This document shows positions 24,442 through 36,900 of a stretch of DNA of 64,000 nucleotides, one piece after another (position 1 is the first letter of the stretch; every line of letters begins with the position of its first letter). Origin of the DNA: Rhea pennata (taxonomy: Eukaryota; Chordata; Aves; Rheiformes; Rheidae); assembly GCF_028389875.1 (NCBI RefSeq), contig NC_084663.1, forward strand, positions 93,067,765-93,131,764, given 5' to 3'. Under the pieces are notes generated by a model, which was not told where the DNA came from, did not search any database, and worked only from the letters and a program-made list of their open reading frames with translations. The position numbers were made by a program, and so were the translations under genes.

Positions 24442-24572
24442 GGGAAGATCTCTCCCGTTCACACGCTCTCCTGCACGCTCTGCTTTGGCGGCCGGGTCCG
24501 CGCCGAGCCCCGCTGCCAAGTGAACCAAAGCGTGGCCGTCCGTAACAGTCTTCCCAGACTGTTGCTCCAGGG

Positions 24573-24586
24573 TTTATATACACGTG
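24573..24586 (-). promoter_or_regulatory. PLA2G10: TATA box and CACGTG E-box of PLA2G10
   Basis: On the minus strand CACGTG (24586-24581) is followed one base later by TATATAAA (24580-24573). Transcription would start near 24545, giving a 5' UTR of about 100 nt before ATG 24441. The surrounding 24380-24800 is GC- and CpG-rich. CACGTG is the class bound by USF/MYC-type factors (established); use here is inference. Confidence 0.6.
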
Positions 24587-27500
24587 TGAGTGCGGGCACA
24601 GAAGTGAAACACCCTCCTCGGTGATCTCTCCGAGCCCGAGCCCAGGCCCAGTCCTTCCTCCCAAAGGGCTCCTGTCTGGGCGGAGGGCTGCCTCTATTTG
24701 CATATCGTTGCCTTTGGGAGGGGCGGCTGGAAGGGCATTAAGCTGGCAGGCCCGGGGACAGCCTTAGCCACCGGGGCACTAAGCCGGCCGGGCTCCTTCT
24801 CTAAGCTGTTTGCTTACAGACCCTGGTTAACCTCTGAGTGGCTTCGGAAAAGGGAAGCCTGCCCTGTGCCTTCTGTGGCTTGGGTTTTCTGCTGCGGTGG
24901 CAACCTGGCGAGGATTTTCTCTTTTTATAGATAATTCCTTTCAGGGTTTTATTTTTTATTTTTTTATTTTAAGACTGATTATTTTTCACTTTTAAAAAAG
25001 AAGAGACAAAACTATAAAAATCCAACAGAAAAAACACTGTTAGATGCAAGTAGCTAATTATAAACTGACCAACTAAGCTAATTCTGGGCCACTCCAGAGG
25101 GGAAAATATCCTCTCGGCCTATTGCTGCACCTGACCTAAACTAATTGATTTCTAAAAGACTTGTCCATATGCGGCTCCTAGCCACGAGCGGTGAGGGAGA
25201 GTTCCCCGGAGCAAGCCCGTGCTCTGCTCACGCCGGGCAGCCGCTGTGGGCAGCCAGGTTGGAAAGGCAGCTTCCCTGCCGCACGCCCTCCGCCTCATCG
25301 GAGCAGCAGGCGATACGACCGTGGCGGGGATGGCCGCTGTCGCTTTGCCTGCGACACCAACACCTACAGTGCTCTGTGGTTTTAAAACTCCTGCCGTGCT
25401 GGTGATGGGCCTTGCTTGGCAGAGCAGCATCTGTCTTGCTGGGGTCTAACTGTCTCTGCCTCCAGGGGAGGCTGAGGCAACAGCACGTGGGCACACGGTC
25501 ACGGCTGGTTGCTTTGCCGGGGAGGGAGAGGAGGGGAAGAAGGCTGTTTGTCCCTTCCTTTGCACAGTGTGGGCCTATCTCAGCAGCACTCCTTACTAGA
25601 ATTCCCCACGGTAAAGCCGTGCCTCCCTGTTTAATGACATGTTCTTAAATATTTGCTTGCTAAATATTGCTATTCGAATCAAAGGTCAGCAACAAGTTGT
25701 TACAGGGCTGCCTTCTGCGAGAGGAGTCTAACTGCAGCAGCAGGCACTCTGTCACGTAAGATTTCAAGAAACAGTATATATTAGCACCTCGAATGATACA
25801 GGACAAGCTAGACCACAGGGCTGGTTAAAGCGTTTCCCTCACAGAGGTATCGAGCTAGAACTACAACAGCCACATGGCTCTGGGGTTTTCCACTCCCGAG
25901 AGCTCAGAAGGATGAGTGCAGTTTTTATGATAACCGTATATCATAGCGTTATCAGGCTAACCATGGCCTGAGATCCCTTACCCAGCTTTGCTCCTGCGAT
26001 GGGCCATGTGCTTGAAACAGGCAGGGAAGGCAGGCAAGGTCAGCACACCGCGTGAACGCCCAGACGCACGCACTCCTGCCGGCTGTTCAGTGCTGCAGCT
26101 TCTCGGCAGCTTCAGAGGGGCCGAAGAAAAGCCGTACAGCTATACCTCCTCCTCTGGAAATTCCCTTTGGTAGTTATCTATTTACTGAAATAATAATTCC
26201 AAATCCTATTCGAGCTGTTACTGTTAATAATTACCCTAAGAACACAACTGGTGTGGAAAGAGGATGCTCGAGGGCAGGTGTGCTTTACACTATGGCTGTG
26301 CAGCCCAGATTGTCAAAATGGGAAGTGTGAAGACAGCAGGCTTTAAAGAGCAGTGTGGGGCCTGTCCGAACAAGATACTATTGTTAGAGCAAACGCCGTC
26401 CCTGACACATATTTGGCAGGTCCTGTTATCAAGGTGAAGGTGTGAGGAACCTTTGTGGATGTTTTACTGGATTCTTGAGGTCCCCAAGCCAGAGGGCAAG
26501 CTGGTAACTGCACAGTGCCTAAAGAACTGAGAGGAAGATAGTGTAAAAGTTATATTTAGTCCTACTAACTTGGGGCTCAAGTTTAAATCTCCTTGTCTAC
26601 ATGGTCTATCGCTTGGCTTGCACTCTAATTCCAGTCTGTAGTACATTAGCCAACTCTCTAAGCAAGGAAATCAGAGCCTAGAGCAAGGAGTAAGCTAACA
26701 TTCAGATGCAAAGATAGGAATTACACTCCATGGAGAAACTGAACCTCTGGGAGGAAAATGAGCTGCCACGTAGGGACAGTAACCTGCTGCTTAGCTTTGA
26801 CAGCCTATCCATCACTTTGAAGAACCAGTCTTCAAAGCCAGTCATTGAGTGCACAAAGTGTCTCCTCTACAGCTTTTCTTTATCTGAGCTATTCAGGTTT
26901 GAATACCTACATTTAATGTGTTTATTACAAAGCCTTTCTGAATTACAAGCCTGGCCAAAAAAGACACTATAAATTTTCATACCATAATTTAATTTTATTT
27001 TTCCTTTTCTCACAGCCCTCTCTTCCCAAAATAAGACTTTTTTTCCAGTTCAGCAATAAATATAATATAAAGAAATACAGACTCCTTTGATGGCCAAACA
27101 TATGTGCAATGTTTGAAGAAGAGTTCTCTAGGGTGTTAGGGAAGGGTGACCAAATTCAATCTTAAATTGGAAAAGCAGAATTAATGTATTGCTTCATTGT
27201 TATTGTTTCATACTGCTGCCTTGTTGAGTTTGTTATTTATCTGTGCAATTACTAATTGCTGTTGCCTAGATTAATTAGCATATTTATTAAAGAGTATTAA
27301 GTGCTAATTGTGGCCTTACTATGTTATGGTAAATGCACTGGAATCCTGAGCGCATGTTATTACTGTTTAGGGAAATAAAATAAATTCCCTGATCTTGCTA
27401 CTTCGCATGTATTTACATGTTATCTACTTGAACTTAACTTCTCACTACCAGCAAAAGGCACCACATATAGGTATGAGATATGGTCTCAATAAACTGAGCT

Positions 27501-28563
27501 ATATAGTCAGATTAATGCTCTTCATAACTTCATAAGAAATAAACTATTTTGATCCTCAGGTCACTTGCCTGGGGCAAGCTATACTGTTTGAGGGCTAGTT
27601 CTTCAGATGAACTAGCTCTGTTGAAAACAGCATTCCCTTGGTTTGCACCACCAAAGCAGATGGCCCTCCCTTTCTCCCTGGGTGCAGAGATGATAATCCT
27701 TCATGGTTTTGGGCTTCTTGTTGAAAGGGGCTACTAGGGAAAACTCTTAGGTGGAGTGGTAGTAGAATTCACAAGCTTTTAATAATGCTTACTCAATGAT
27801 GTTCAAGAGGTCAGATATTCCTGTAATAGCTTGGCTGTCCTTCTTCTCACAGAGGTTGTTATTCTTCAAGTGAAATACCCAGCCATCTCTGTGAATGTCA
27901 CCATCACCTGCAAGAAGAGGTCTCTGTTAAGCACTGGCAGATTCAACGACACTTTTACTGCCCAGGCCAAGGGCTTTTCCCAGGAGGGGCTGAGGAAGCT
28001 TGCTTGCAATAGTATGGTTGTTGGTGACTCCTTAAGGGAACTGCTCCTCCAAAAGATTGTTTGGTTATAGAAGGATGAATAAAGAGACTCAAGAACACAG
28101 AATGACAGTTAGAGTTAGAAGCAAAAAGCAGTTCTAGAAGGAAATGAATGCCACATTACATGCTACAAGAAAAAGCAACAATCCATGTCAAAGACTACCA
28201 CTATGATTTAGTGACATAACCAGTAATATAAGCAATAGAGTTACTACAGCAACATAATAAGTAAATAAACAGTCTTGTTTACCGTCTTGTTCTATGAAGG
28301 TCTGTCCATGCTGTAGTGCTGATATAGCCTAGTCACATTTTCATGGGGATAGATAAATATTATCTCCAGTTTATAATTCAGATGTAAGAGAAAAATTTTA
28401 AATGGGGCTACTGATTTGGGGGTATCCAATGTGTATCTGCCTCAAGTTTCACTGCTGCTGAGCCACTAAGTCACAGCTTGCTGGTGGCATTTCTGAACAG
28501 TGAAGCTGGATAGTCCCAACCTGCTGCATCCTCTCAAAGTCAGTGGCTGCTTTTGTCTACAGT

Positions 28564-28565
28564 TA

Positions 28566-28592
<27 letters not shown>
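28564..28592. repeat. CA dinucleotide microsatellite
   Basis: About 14 uninterrupted CA units, followed by CTCACATATACC. Confidence 0.95.
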
Positions 28593-28597
<5 letters not shown>

Positions 28598-30060
28598 TAT
28601 ACCTCAGGTGACGAAGAAGTATGGACATCTCTCTTAGGCTTTCTTTGTCTTTGTCCAAGCTTTCTCCCAGGATGGTGTTAACTTTATATTCTTGAACAGT
28701 GCTGTCACCTGTGGTGACTGTGGAGAACCTTCTCCTCATAAGTCATTCCCACAAGAAATGTGCCCTTTCTGCACACTTGCTTGCAGTCCTCCCACGCAGG
28801 ACCTTTCTCATGGTCTCTCTTACCAGCTGCAGAAATAAGCAGGAAGAGCTAACATGAGCATGCATGTCCTGTGCTTGGGGTAAAGGAAACCATAGTTCCT
28901 GCAGGTAGATAGTGGTGGATGCTGAGGGAGCAGTAGCTACCTCTTTATTAGCATTGCTAGATGCAATGCAAACATCATGGGGGAACAACTATATCCAGCA
29001 GCCTCCCTTTCCCTCATCATGGCTGCCTCCAGCCCTTCTGAATCTTTACCCTTCAAACTCTGTTCGTAGCATGAGACCCAGAGCTGCATCCCTTCACATA
29101 TCCCTTCCCTGGGATATAGGGACATGGTGCCTGGCCCAGCTGCTGACCCAGCCACCATGTGGGCAGAACACACAAGGGTTGCAGGACAGGCTCAAAATTG
29201 AGAAAGACCCTTATGTCCTCCAGAAACTGTTGGGCTTCAGTGGACATCATGTAACTAGCGTGTTTGCCAGGGCAATGGGGCCACAATCATGAAAGGTTTC
29301 CAAGACTGAAATGTCCCTTAGCCACAAGTAGCCAGGACTTCTTCCATCAAAAATGCATTATTTCCCAGCAATGCGGTGCATCCTAACATGACAACCTGGG
29401 GGCATTACAGTCAGTACAAAGGAAGGAGAAGACCATCTCTTAGGAGCCACCCTGATCACTGCCTGGAGCAATGCAAGGGTAGCTGAAAACAAGCTTACTT
29501 TATTAACCGGGTACAACTGGATACATCTCATTAAAGAGCTCCCATGATATTCCCACTTAAAAGAGAGGAAATGTTACTAGAAAGGCAATACCTCTAAAAT
29601 CAGAACAGGCTGAATAAAGGCTCCTTATTTAAATATCAGCACCACCTCAGGCTGCTTATTTTATGAGATCCACCAAGATGCAAGTGTATTTGATTTGACT
29701 GGGGAAGGCTTAGAGAATGCAGACACTGGATGATTTTACACATTGAAATCCAGGATGAGTTCCTGAAAATCAGCTGAGTTCCCAGGAAAGGAATGGGTAA
29801 AAGAAATGCTTCTGTCCATCTAACAGGAACCCATGTCAGAGACAAAGCCAGAAGACTCATGATACCAATTGACACCCATGACATCAAGACTCATGATACT
29901 TGTTTAAACTCTGAAACTCAGCAGATTTGCTTTGGTGTGTCAGTGTTTTGCAGACTGTTGTTTAAACTCATGAACAGTCCTCAGCAGTGCAAAATTACAT
30001 TTTTCTATTCTAGTTGTAAAAGAATGTAAACAGAGGCGTGTTCACAGCTGTTCCTCAGAA

Positions 30061-30756
30061 ATGAAACTGGGAGATGGAGAGGGGGATGGTCTGGATGGGG
30101 AAGACAACTCAGACTGGAAGCACATAAAGTTCCATCTTTGCATTTCAATCTATGCTACTCCAGATTGCCATACTCTCTCAGCTCTGCCAGTACACTTCAG
30201 ACCTGACCCCAAGGCTCTGTTTCTCCAGTGCTGGTTGCCTCTAGTCCTGCTGTGCGCTGAGTCTTTTCCACCAACTGCTGACTGTTTTAGCTTCTCCTTC
30301 TCCCACAGCTCAAACTTCAGTTTCCTTTTTCCCATTGCTAGCAGTTTTCCTGCTTCCACATATGCCATCCTGCTCCTTCTCCTACTTTTTGTTCAACCTA
30401 CCGCTTTCACCTACATCATCGTGAATAGCTTAAAGACTAACACTAGGATAATTTCAAGCCTCAGATACCAACAGACACATAGAGTGCCTGTCTGTTTATT
30501 GAAAGTTTCCATTCATAGCACTAGCCAGTCCTTTCTAGAGCACTTGGGAGCCTTGAATCTTCCACTCTTAAGAAGGAAGGCAATTAGTGTGTATGAAGGA
30601 AAGGAGAGGTATGTTATACTACTTCCCCTCCATTACCCAGCTTGCTTTATAAGGTTGTATCCAGTGTACACGCTTCGATCTTTCATGATTTTTAAGTCTT
30701 TTGCGTACTCCAACAGGAAATGTGAAATTAAGCATTCCCTGAAGGTGCTACTATGA
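30061..30756 (+). other. 231-codon open frame of doubtful status
   Basis: The frame runs ATG to stop without interruption and is rich in Ser, Phe, Leu and Pro because the strand is pyrimidine-rich. No domain is recognised. A hydrophobic stretch (AILLLLLLFV) occurs near residue 103-112. A Kozak context with A at -3 (GAAATGA) is present, but no splice, promoter or poly(A) support was seen. In AT-rich DNA of this size one such frame can arise by chance. Confidence 0.15.
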
Positions 30757-32899
30757 TGATTCATGATCTGCTTTCCCGGTAGTTTGGGAAGCTGGCCATG
30801 TCTCAAAATTAGTTGTATAAATTTGCTAGGAGGGACATCAGAGAGCCAGGATTTATCTGCTCTCCTGTCTTGACATCAGCTGTTGCTGGATATGGCATTC
30901 TTGGCACTTTTATCCATCTGACTTGACTGGATATGGCACTTTTAAGCATTCTTGGATCTCTGCTTTTAGTCGGACCAGGGTAGTGTTAATCCCCCCCTAA
31001 CATTATGCTGTAAAGTACCCTGTTGAGAAACTCTTCTTTACTACTTCTCCAATCACAATCTGAATTAGCAAACCCAAGTGCAAATACTGTGCTCTGCTTA
31101 CACAATCAATATCCTTGCATTGGCCTTTCAAACCTCTCCCTTCTTATATATGCACACATCCCTGCACCAACACCCATTGCTACCACTGCTACCTTCTTTT
31201 GTTTCAAGACTCATCATCTCTTCACTGCAGTGGAAATTATTGTCTTCTGTGTTTCCTACCTTGGTATATACAAAGATTTGGAAAAAAAAAAGTAAAGGAG
31301 AAAATATAAGGACAGTCAAAAGAGCTCCACATTTCAGGAGGAAAACAAGAGGTAGCTCTGTGATTTGTTCAGCTGGGAGGCACTGTTCTGAGCTGGTCAC
31401 AGTGGTCACCCAATGCACTGTGCTGCTTCTCTGCTGACCAGAGCTCAGTTGAGGGCAATGCTGGGTATTACATTTCATGTTCAAGCCATGTGCTTATAGT
31501 GGGTGACTGAGCATATTTGCCGCCCCAGTGCCTGTCTCTTTCTCCTTTACATGACAAGGATTTATCTGATCAAAGCCTTTAGCTTTGATCCCAAAGACAG
31601 GTTAGATGAGGGCTAGATGCCCTGTGGTATGAATGTGGTACAGTCTAGTGCATTGTGTGACCAAGAGCAATCATGCCACAGGGAGGTGGTGCTAATAGGG
31701 AAAGCTCCAAGCCTCATAGACATTAGCTCAACTCCCAGTAAAATTGCCTCTTTTATGCCGAGCAAAAGTTAGCTTTGACAAGGTGTCTTGGTTATGATTT
31801 CTAAGGTCTTTAGCTTGCTTGTATAGGAAGCTTTTAAACTTTGCCTGTCCCTCTTGCCTATTTATTGTACCAGTCCTTGTATTTACTTAAGACTCCACTG
31901 GAAGATACATTGTGTACTTGTAATTTTAACCACTTTAATTTTAGCTTAAGTGCATTTACCCACAATTATGCCACTAAGCTGTTCCTAGTCTGCTCCACTC
32001 TCTATCTGGAAGTTTTGTATTTTCATTGTCTCTTGTTGCTCCTCATCCCCATACACATATCCTGCTGGACATAAAGTCCCTCCTATCTCTTATAATCTTA
32101 TTTGTGTGGTAAGCAACATCTGTCTGTGCCTTGAGACATTCCTCTGTGTTTCAACAGCTCTGATGAATTCTGCAATAAGCTCCTGAACTCCCTGACATAA
32201 GAAGTATTGAAGATTGGAGTATCTTTGTATGTGATGTTATATTGGGCACTCAATTCATACTGATATTTTGGGATGCGTGAGAAGAAGATGCGTGCTTCTC
32301 TTTTTTCCTCTCAGAAGAAGTAAGAGCATTGGTAAAACTTACATCACTTCACCTCCTTTTCCTAGTTTATTTCTGGCTTCTGTCTGGAAATCAGCTCACG
32401 TGCATTAATTGCTGTTTACTTCTATTTATAATAAACTGAGGATCATTCTGTTATCAAATTCTCATGGTGGGCAGGAAGCTAGTTACTCACTTCACTGGTT
32501 TTATAGAGGGATACATCTAGGCAGTGGCATTGCAATTGCAGTGCCATGAATTTAAAAGCTTTTAGGAGTTCTCAGCAGTGCCTTTCTTTAAAGAGGTCTC
32601 CAAGAGTACATGCTTACTTTCTACTCAAATGGCTTCCTACTTTTTGGCATGCTGGTCCCAAATAGTTCGGGAACATTCCTCCAAGACATTCTTTTCTTCT
32701 GTTAGCAGTTGCTAATCTTCAGCTGTATGCTAAAAGCTGAGTCATTTGTAAAGGAGATAATCCAAGCCCCATTTCATTAATAACATACTATATGGCTCCC
32801 TTCCTATTGAAAGATTTCAGCACAAATAGGTAGCCACTGGATCCTCTGTATAGGTAATTGCTGCATCCTATAGAGGTAATCATGTCTCTATCTGTTAAA

Positions 32900-33935
32900 C
32901 AGAAGTCCCACTTCATAAACCTCTTGGAGTTCTTTGACAGACTCATTGAACCCGTGGAAAGGGATAATCTAGTTGATACTGTCTACCTGGATTTCTAAAA
33001 GGCCTTTGACAAGACCCTTACCAAAGGCTGAAAGAAGTTAAGCAGCCAAAGATTAAGAAAAAAAGTATCCTTGCAAGAATAAACTACTAGTTAACAGATA
33101 GGAAGCACGGGATGCTTCCATATAGTGGTAGCAAATGGTCAATGATGTGCAGGGATCACCAGTGATGTTCCATAGGCAACTGTGCTGGGACCCGTGCTGT
33201 TCGACACAGTTCTAAAAGACCTGGAGAGTGGTGAGCAATGCAGTAAAGAAATCTGCTGATAATACAAAGTTAAGGGATAACTGATAACCATGCAGGTCCA
33301 GTCAGGAGCAGTAGGAGACAGGACCAGAGTCAAGCATACCTATGAAACAGCTCAGACCAGGACTGAAGGCCCAGAGCTGAGCTCACATGGGGCTCCCAGA
33401 CCAACAGGCATAGGGTGAGTGGAAGGCCCAGGTGAGTCTAGTGAGGGCAATCCAAATAAATGTTAGAAATTATTAGGAAAAGAAGATAGACTAAAAGAGA
33501 GAACAGAAAACAGATTGGGCTGCACTTGGAGTACTACATGGAGACAGCTCCAAAAGGGATGCAGCAAAAATAGGAAAGACCCAGAGACGGACAGCAAGGA
33601 TGACCACTGTATGAAGCGGTTTCTGTCTAAGTAACAATAGAATAGGCTAGGGCCATGCAGCCTGGAAATAGACAGTTTAGAGGGGACATGAAAGAGGTTT
33701 ACAAAATCATGAATGTCATAGTGAGTACAGATAAGGATCAACTGTTTATCTTTTCTTCCAGAACAACAGCTATGGGCCAGCAAGAGATGTTAGTAGGCAT
33801 TACTAGCTCTCAGTACTCCTAGCTAACAGATGTATTACTCTTTTTCCTGGGTGTTTGCTTACACTACTGCTGCAGACAGGTTACCAGACCGGATGAACTT
33901 TTAATTTGTTCCAGAGAACTTATGGACAGCATCTC
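32900..33935 (+). mobile_element. Ancient CR1-type LINE fragment (reverse transcriptase region to 3' end)
   Basis: In + orientation, VYLDF*KAFDK at about 32970-33012 is the RT motif LDFSKAFD with a stop in it. It is followed by the PV(L)F segment near 33190-33220, the TTTGCAGATGATAC-like segment (here AAATCTGCTGATAATAC), TGGAGTACTACATG, and the 3' end near GACAGGTTACCAGACCGGATGAAC. Many stops and frameshifts. It resembles old CR1/L3-like families shared by birds and reptiles rather than young chicken-type CR1. Limits are approximate. Confidence 0.85.
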
Positions 33936-36900
33936 TGCAAAGTCACTTCCTGAATTCATCCACATCTCGGAGGCTGGAAGTAATTTTGTGAGATTACCAC
34001 ATAAGGAGAGATACAGACATGTAGGCTTTTTGAGGTCACTTTTCCAGGCTTGAGTCATAGACCCTGGAGTTAAGCAGGTCTCCCTTGTATGATGGTACAG
34101 TTAATCCTCCTTTCAGCTCATTTCTGGAACATTTTAAATTTGCTTTGTTAGCTCCTTCTAGGAGACAGAAGAAGTGTCCAACTTGTTATCCCTACAATTG
34201 TGCATTAGAATGTCATCTATTATGAAAATAATCACTAACAAATACTGTCCAGTCATCGTAAGTTAGGACCCTAGAGGCATCTTCAACCCTTCTTGCTGGT
34301 TACTAGTGCTCTTAACATGGGAAGGGAGTACTCTGTCCCAATTGCTTATACTCATTCTTGTCACCAGACTGTAAGTCTAATGGCTCTCACCAATCAAATG
34401 GTACTTCTTCAGCTGCCTGCATCTGACAGTCTACTCCTTAGGGAGTTTTGTTTAAATTGCTTGGGCCTAGGCAAACAAGCATCTTGGGAGATTTTTCTAG
34501 AGCCATGAGAACTGATTACCTGGATTTACATACTTTTGGATAAGGATTCTATATATCTGCTTAATCTCGCTATCACCTCTTTAAAAATATATATTTTTTT
34601 GTCCATCAGTAAGTACTCTACAAAGCTTTGCTGGTACAAGTAAAACATATAGTCTACTCTTTGCAGTAACCTACCCAGAAGATATCACAATTCTTTCAAA
34701 AACACGATCACATTTTTTTGCATCTTTGCTACAGGAAAGCCCAAATCCTCTTGCTTCTTCTTCCACTAGCACTTTTTCTGTTTGTAGATCTACTGAGTGC
34801 ATCACTTGTCATTGGTTTAGCAAGTTTCTATTTGTCCCTTGTTGTATTGTCAATAAATACCACCTCAGTCAAAACATTTTCAACGATGTCTGTATTTCCT
34901 GATAAGCCTTTAACTTTTACTTGGTATTGTAGCTTGCCTTTCTGCAAAAGTGACAGGCCATTGCCTACTTTAAATCTGGCTTTGCTGCACCACAAGTTTG
35001 CAATCCTCTCCTGCATAATCTGAGCAAAGCTTCACACATTCAACCAATGGCAAATAGCATGTTTGGTGCTTTGTTTCCCATTTGTGTCGGGGGTATTTTT
35101 CTCTGAGACAGCTACAGTATTTATTTTGCACTGCACTGTATTCATGCCTGGTACCAGGCATGCCTGGTACACACAAAATCCTGCTTTCTGAGTCAGCGCT
35201 TACTTTCTTAGAAAAAAGATCTTTTTTACATTTTCTTTTCTATCTGCCTTTTCTAGCTATAATTTCTGTACTTCACCTATTTCTAATTTACATTTCTTAC
35301 TAGGCAAGTATGGGATTGGGAAGGGGGAGTCAACTCTGAGTTTTTGCCTTTTGCCATGCTTTAGTAATGTGCATTTATTTTCCTTGTATACTCATAGTTT
35401 CCCTGTGCTGCATGCTGAAGTATCTCTGTATCACCATGCAGAGATTTAAGAAGTTTGATACAAACAGGACAATGGCAGGACACACTGTGAAAAAGGAAGT
35501 ATTGAAATGTGCAACTGCCTGACTCTTTACCTTCACCAAAATCTTTACAAGTCTTTGTGGAATGAAGCCTCAAACAAGATAATTTGTCAACTTCAATGCA
35601 CTGCGACAACATACTGTGCAATGCAATCTGAGAGATTAAATGTGTCGCTGCAGTTATCTCTGGGCAGACTTTTTTCTTACTTAGAAATATAGGCTAAGAT
35701 TTTCTTTACCTCAAAAACAAACACTAAACTCAAGACAAAACAAACCTCATAAGCTGAAAACCACAACACAGTTTCAAAACAAATTCTCCGTACCACTAGC
35801 TCTAGGTAGGCAAGAAAGCCCCAAGTTTCTCCTTACTTTTCTACAAGACTTGAGGCACGATTTTGAAAGAAAATGTACATTTAATGCTAAAATCTTAAAT
35901 TTACATTTAAAGTTGTTAAGTGTGTGGACCCAGTCATACCAAAATTGAACTCAAGGCATTTCCTTGTAACTTTTGAATATAAGAGCTATTTACATCATTT
36001 CCTGACCTTCACATACCCCAAAAGCATGTGAAGTGTCCATTATCATAGTAGCAAGATACTACAATCTCACTTGAAAATTAATTATTTCTTTTTGGATGCT
36101 TCTCTCCTCTCTCTGGGCTTAACTGCTCATGATTGGAATGTACTTAGCTTCATTAGTCTTCATTAGTCTTTCTTGTTCGCTGCATTTTGTTACAGTGAGA
36201 CAATTTGTATGTGTTCAATGTCATGAGCTGGAACAAATTCAAAGAACTCATCTGACAGAAGGCAGGAGCAGATTAGAAAGAACTTAAAAAATAAAAACAC
36301 ATAAAATAAAGAGCAACTGAAGAATGAAATAACATTGATAAAATGTAATGAATTCAGATATGACAACCTATTGCTAGGAGCATGACTAGAAACAAATACT
36401 TGTTATTTGAAAGATGGTTAATTCTGTCTTAGAAATCAGTTACAAGGAAGAAATCTTGCTTAATTAACCTGATTTCCAGAAACTTAAGTTTCAAAGAAGT
36501 CCTTGGGGAATCAGCTGACAAGTATTACTGCATGCACAAGCTCAAGAACAACATTATCTCAGAACAGATATTATCATATCACTAATATGAAACTATCTTT
36601 TTTTTTTAAAAAAAATGCAAGGCTGTCAGACTTATTTCTGAACCTTGCTTTTTGAAAGTCCTGTCTTATCTCTCAGGTCTGATGCTCTTCTTTGATCTTT
36701 TTCACTTTAGCCTGTCTCAGCATATCAAATGTCAAGAAGTCTCACCACGTATCAGACTTCTGCTTTTATTCACCTATTTATGACAGTTTCTAATATGAAT
36801 TAATCCATCAGTGAATAAAAGGGAGTAATTCTGAATCACAAACTATAGGTAGGTGTCTACTTATTTTGACTCTACAAAAATTTTATAAATAGGACAGGAA

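Larger units (their letters stand above)
24600..32880. other. Gene-poor region, left part
   Basis: A CpG-richer patch at 25145-25520 continues the GC rise upstream of PLA2G10. A CA repeat lies at 28564-28592. Open frames at 27831-28070 and 28912-29292 have no recognised domain or convincing exon limits. No RNA gene seen. Confidence 0.5.

Noticed and set aside
27831-28070. Open frame with ISVNVTITCKK after a good acceptor, resembling an Ig strand
   Set aside because: No Trp, second Cys or DxGxYxC follows and no donor is clear; one VTITC match is not enough.
28912-29292. 126-codon + frame in a GC-richer patch
   Set aside because: No family recognised and no exon limits; both strands are equally open there.
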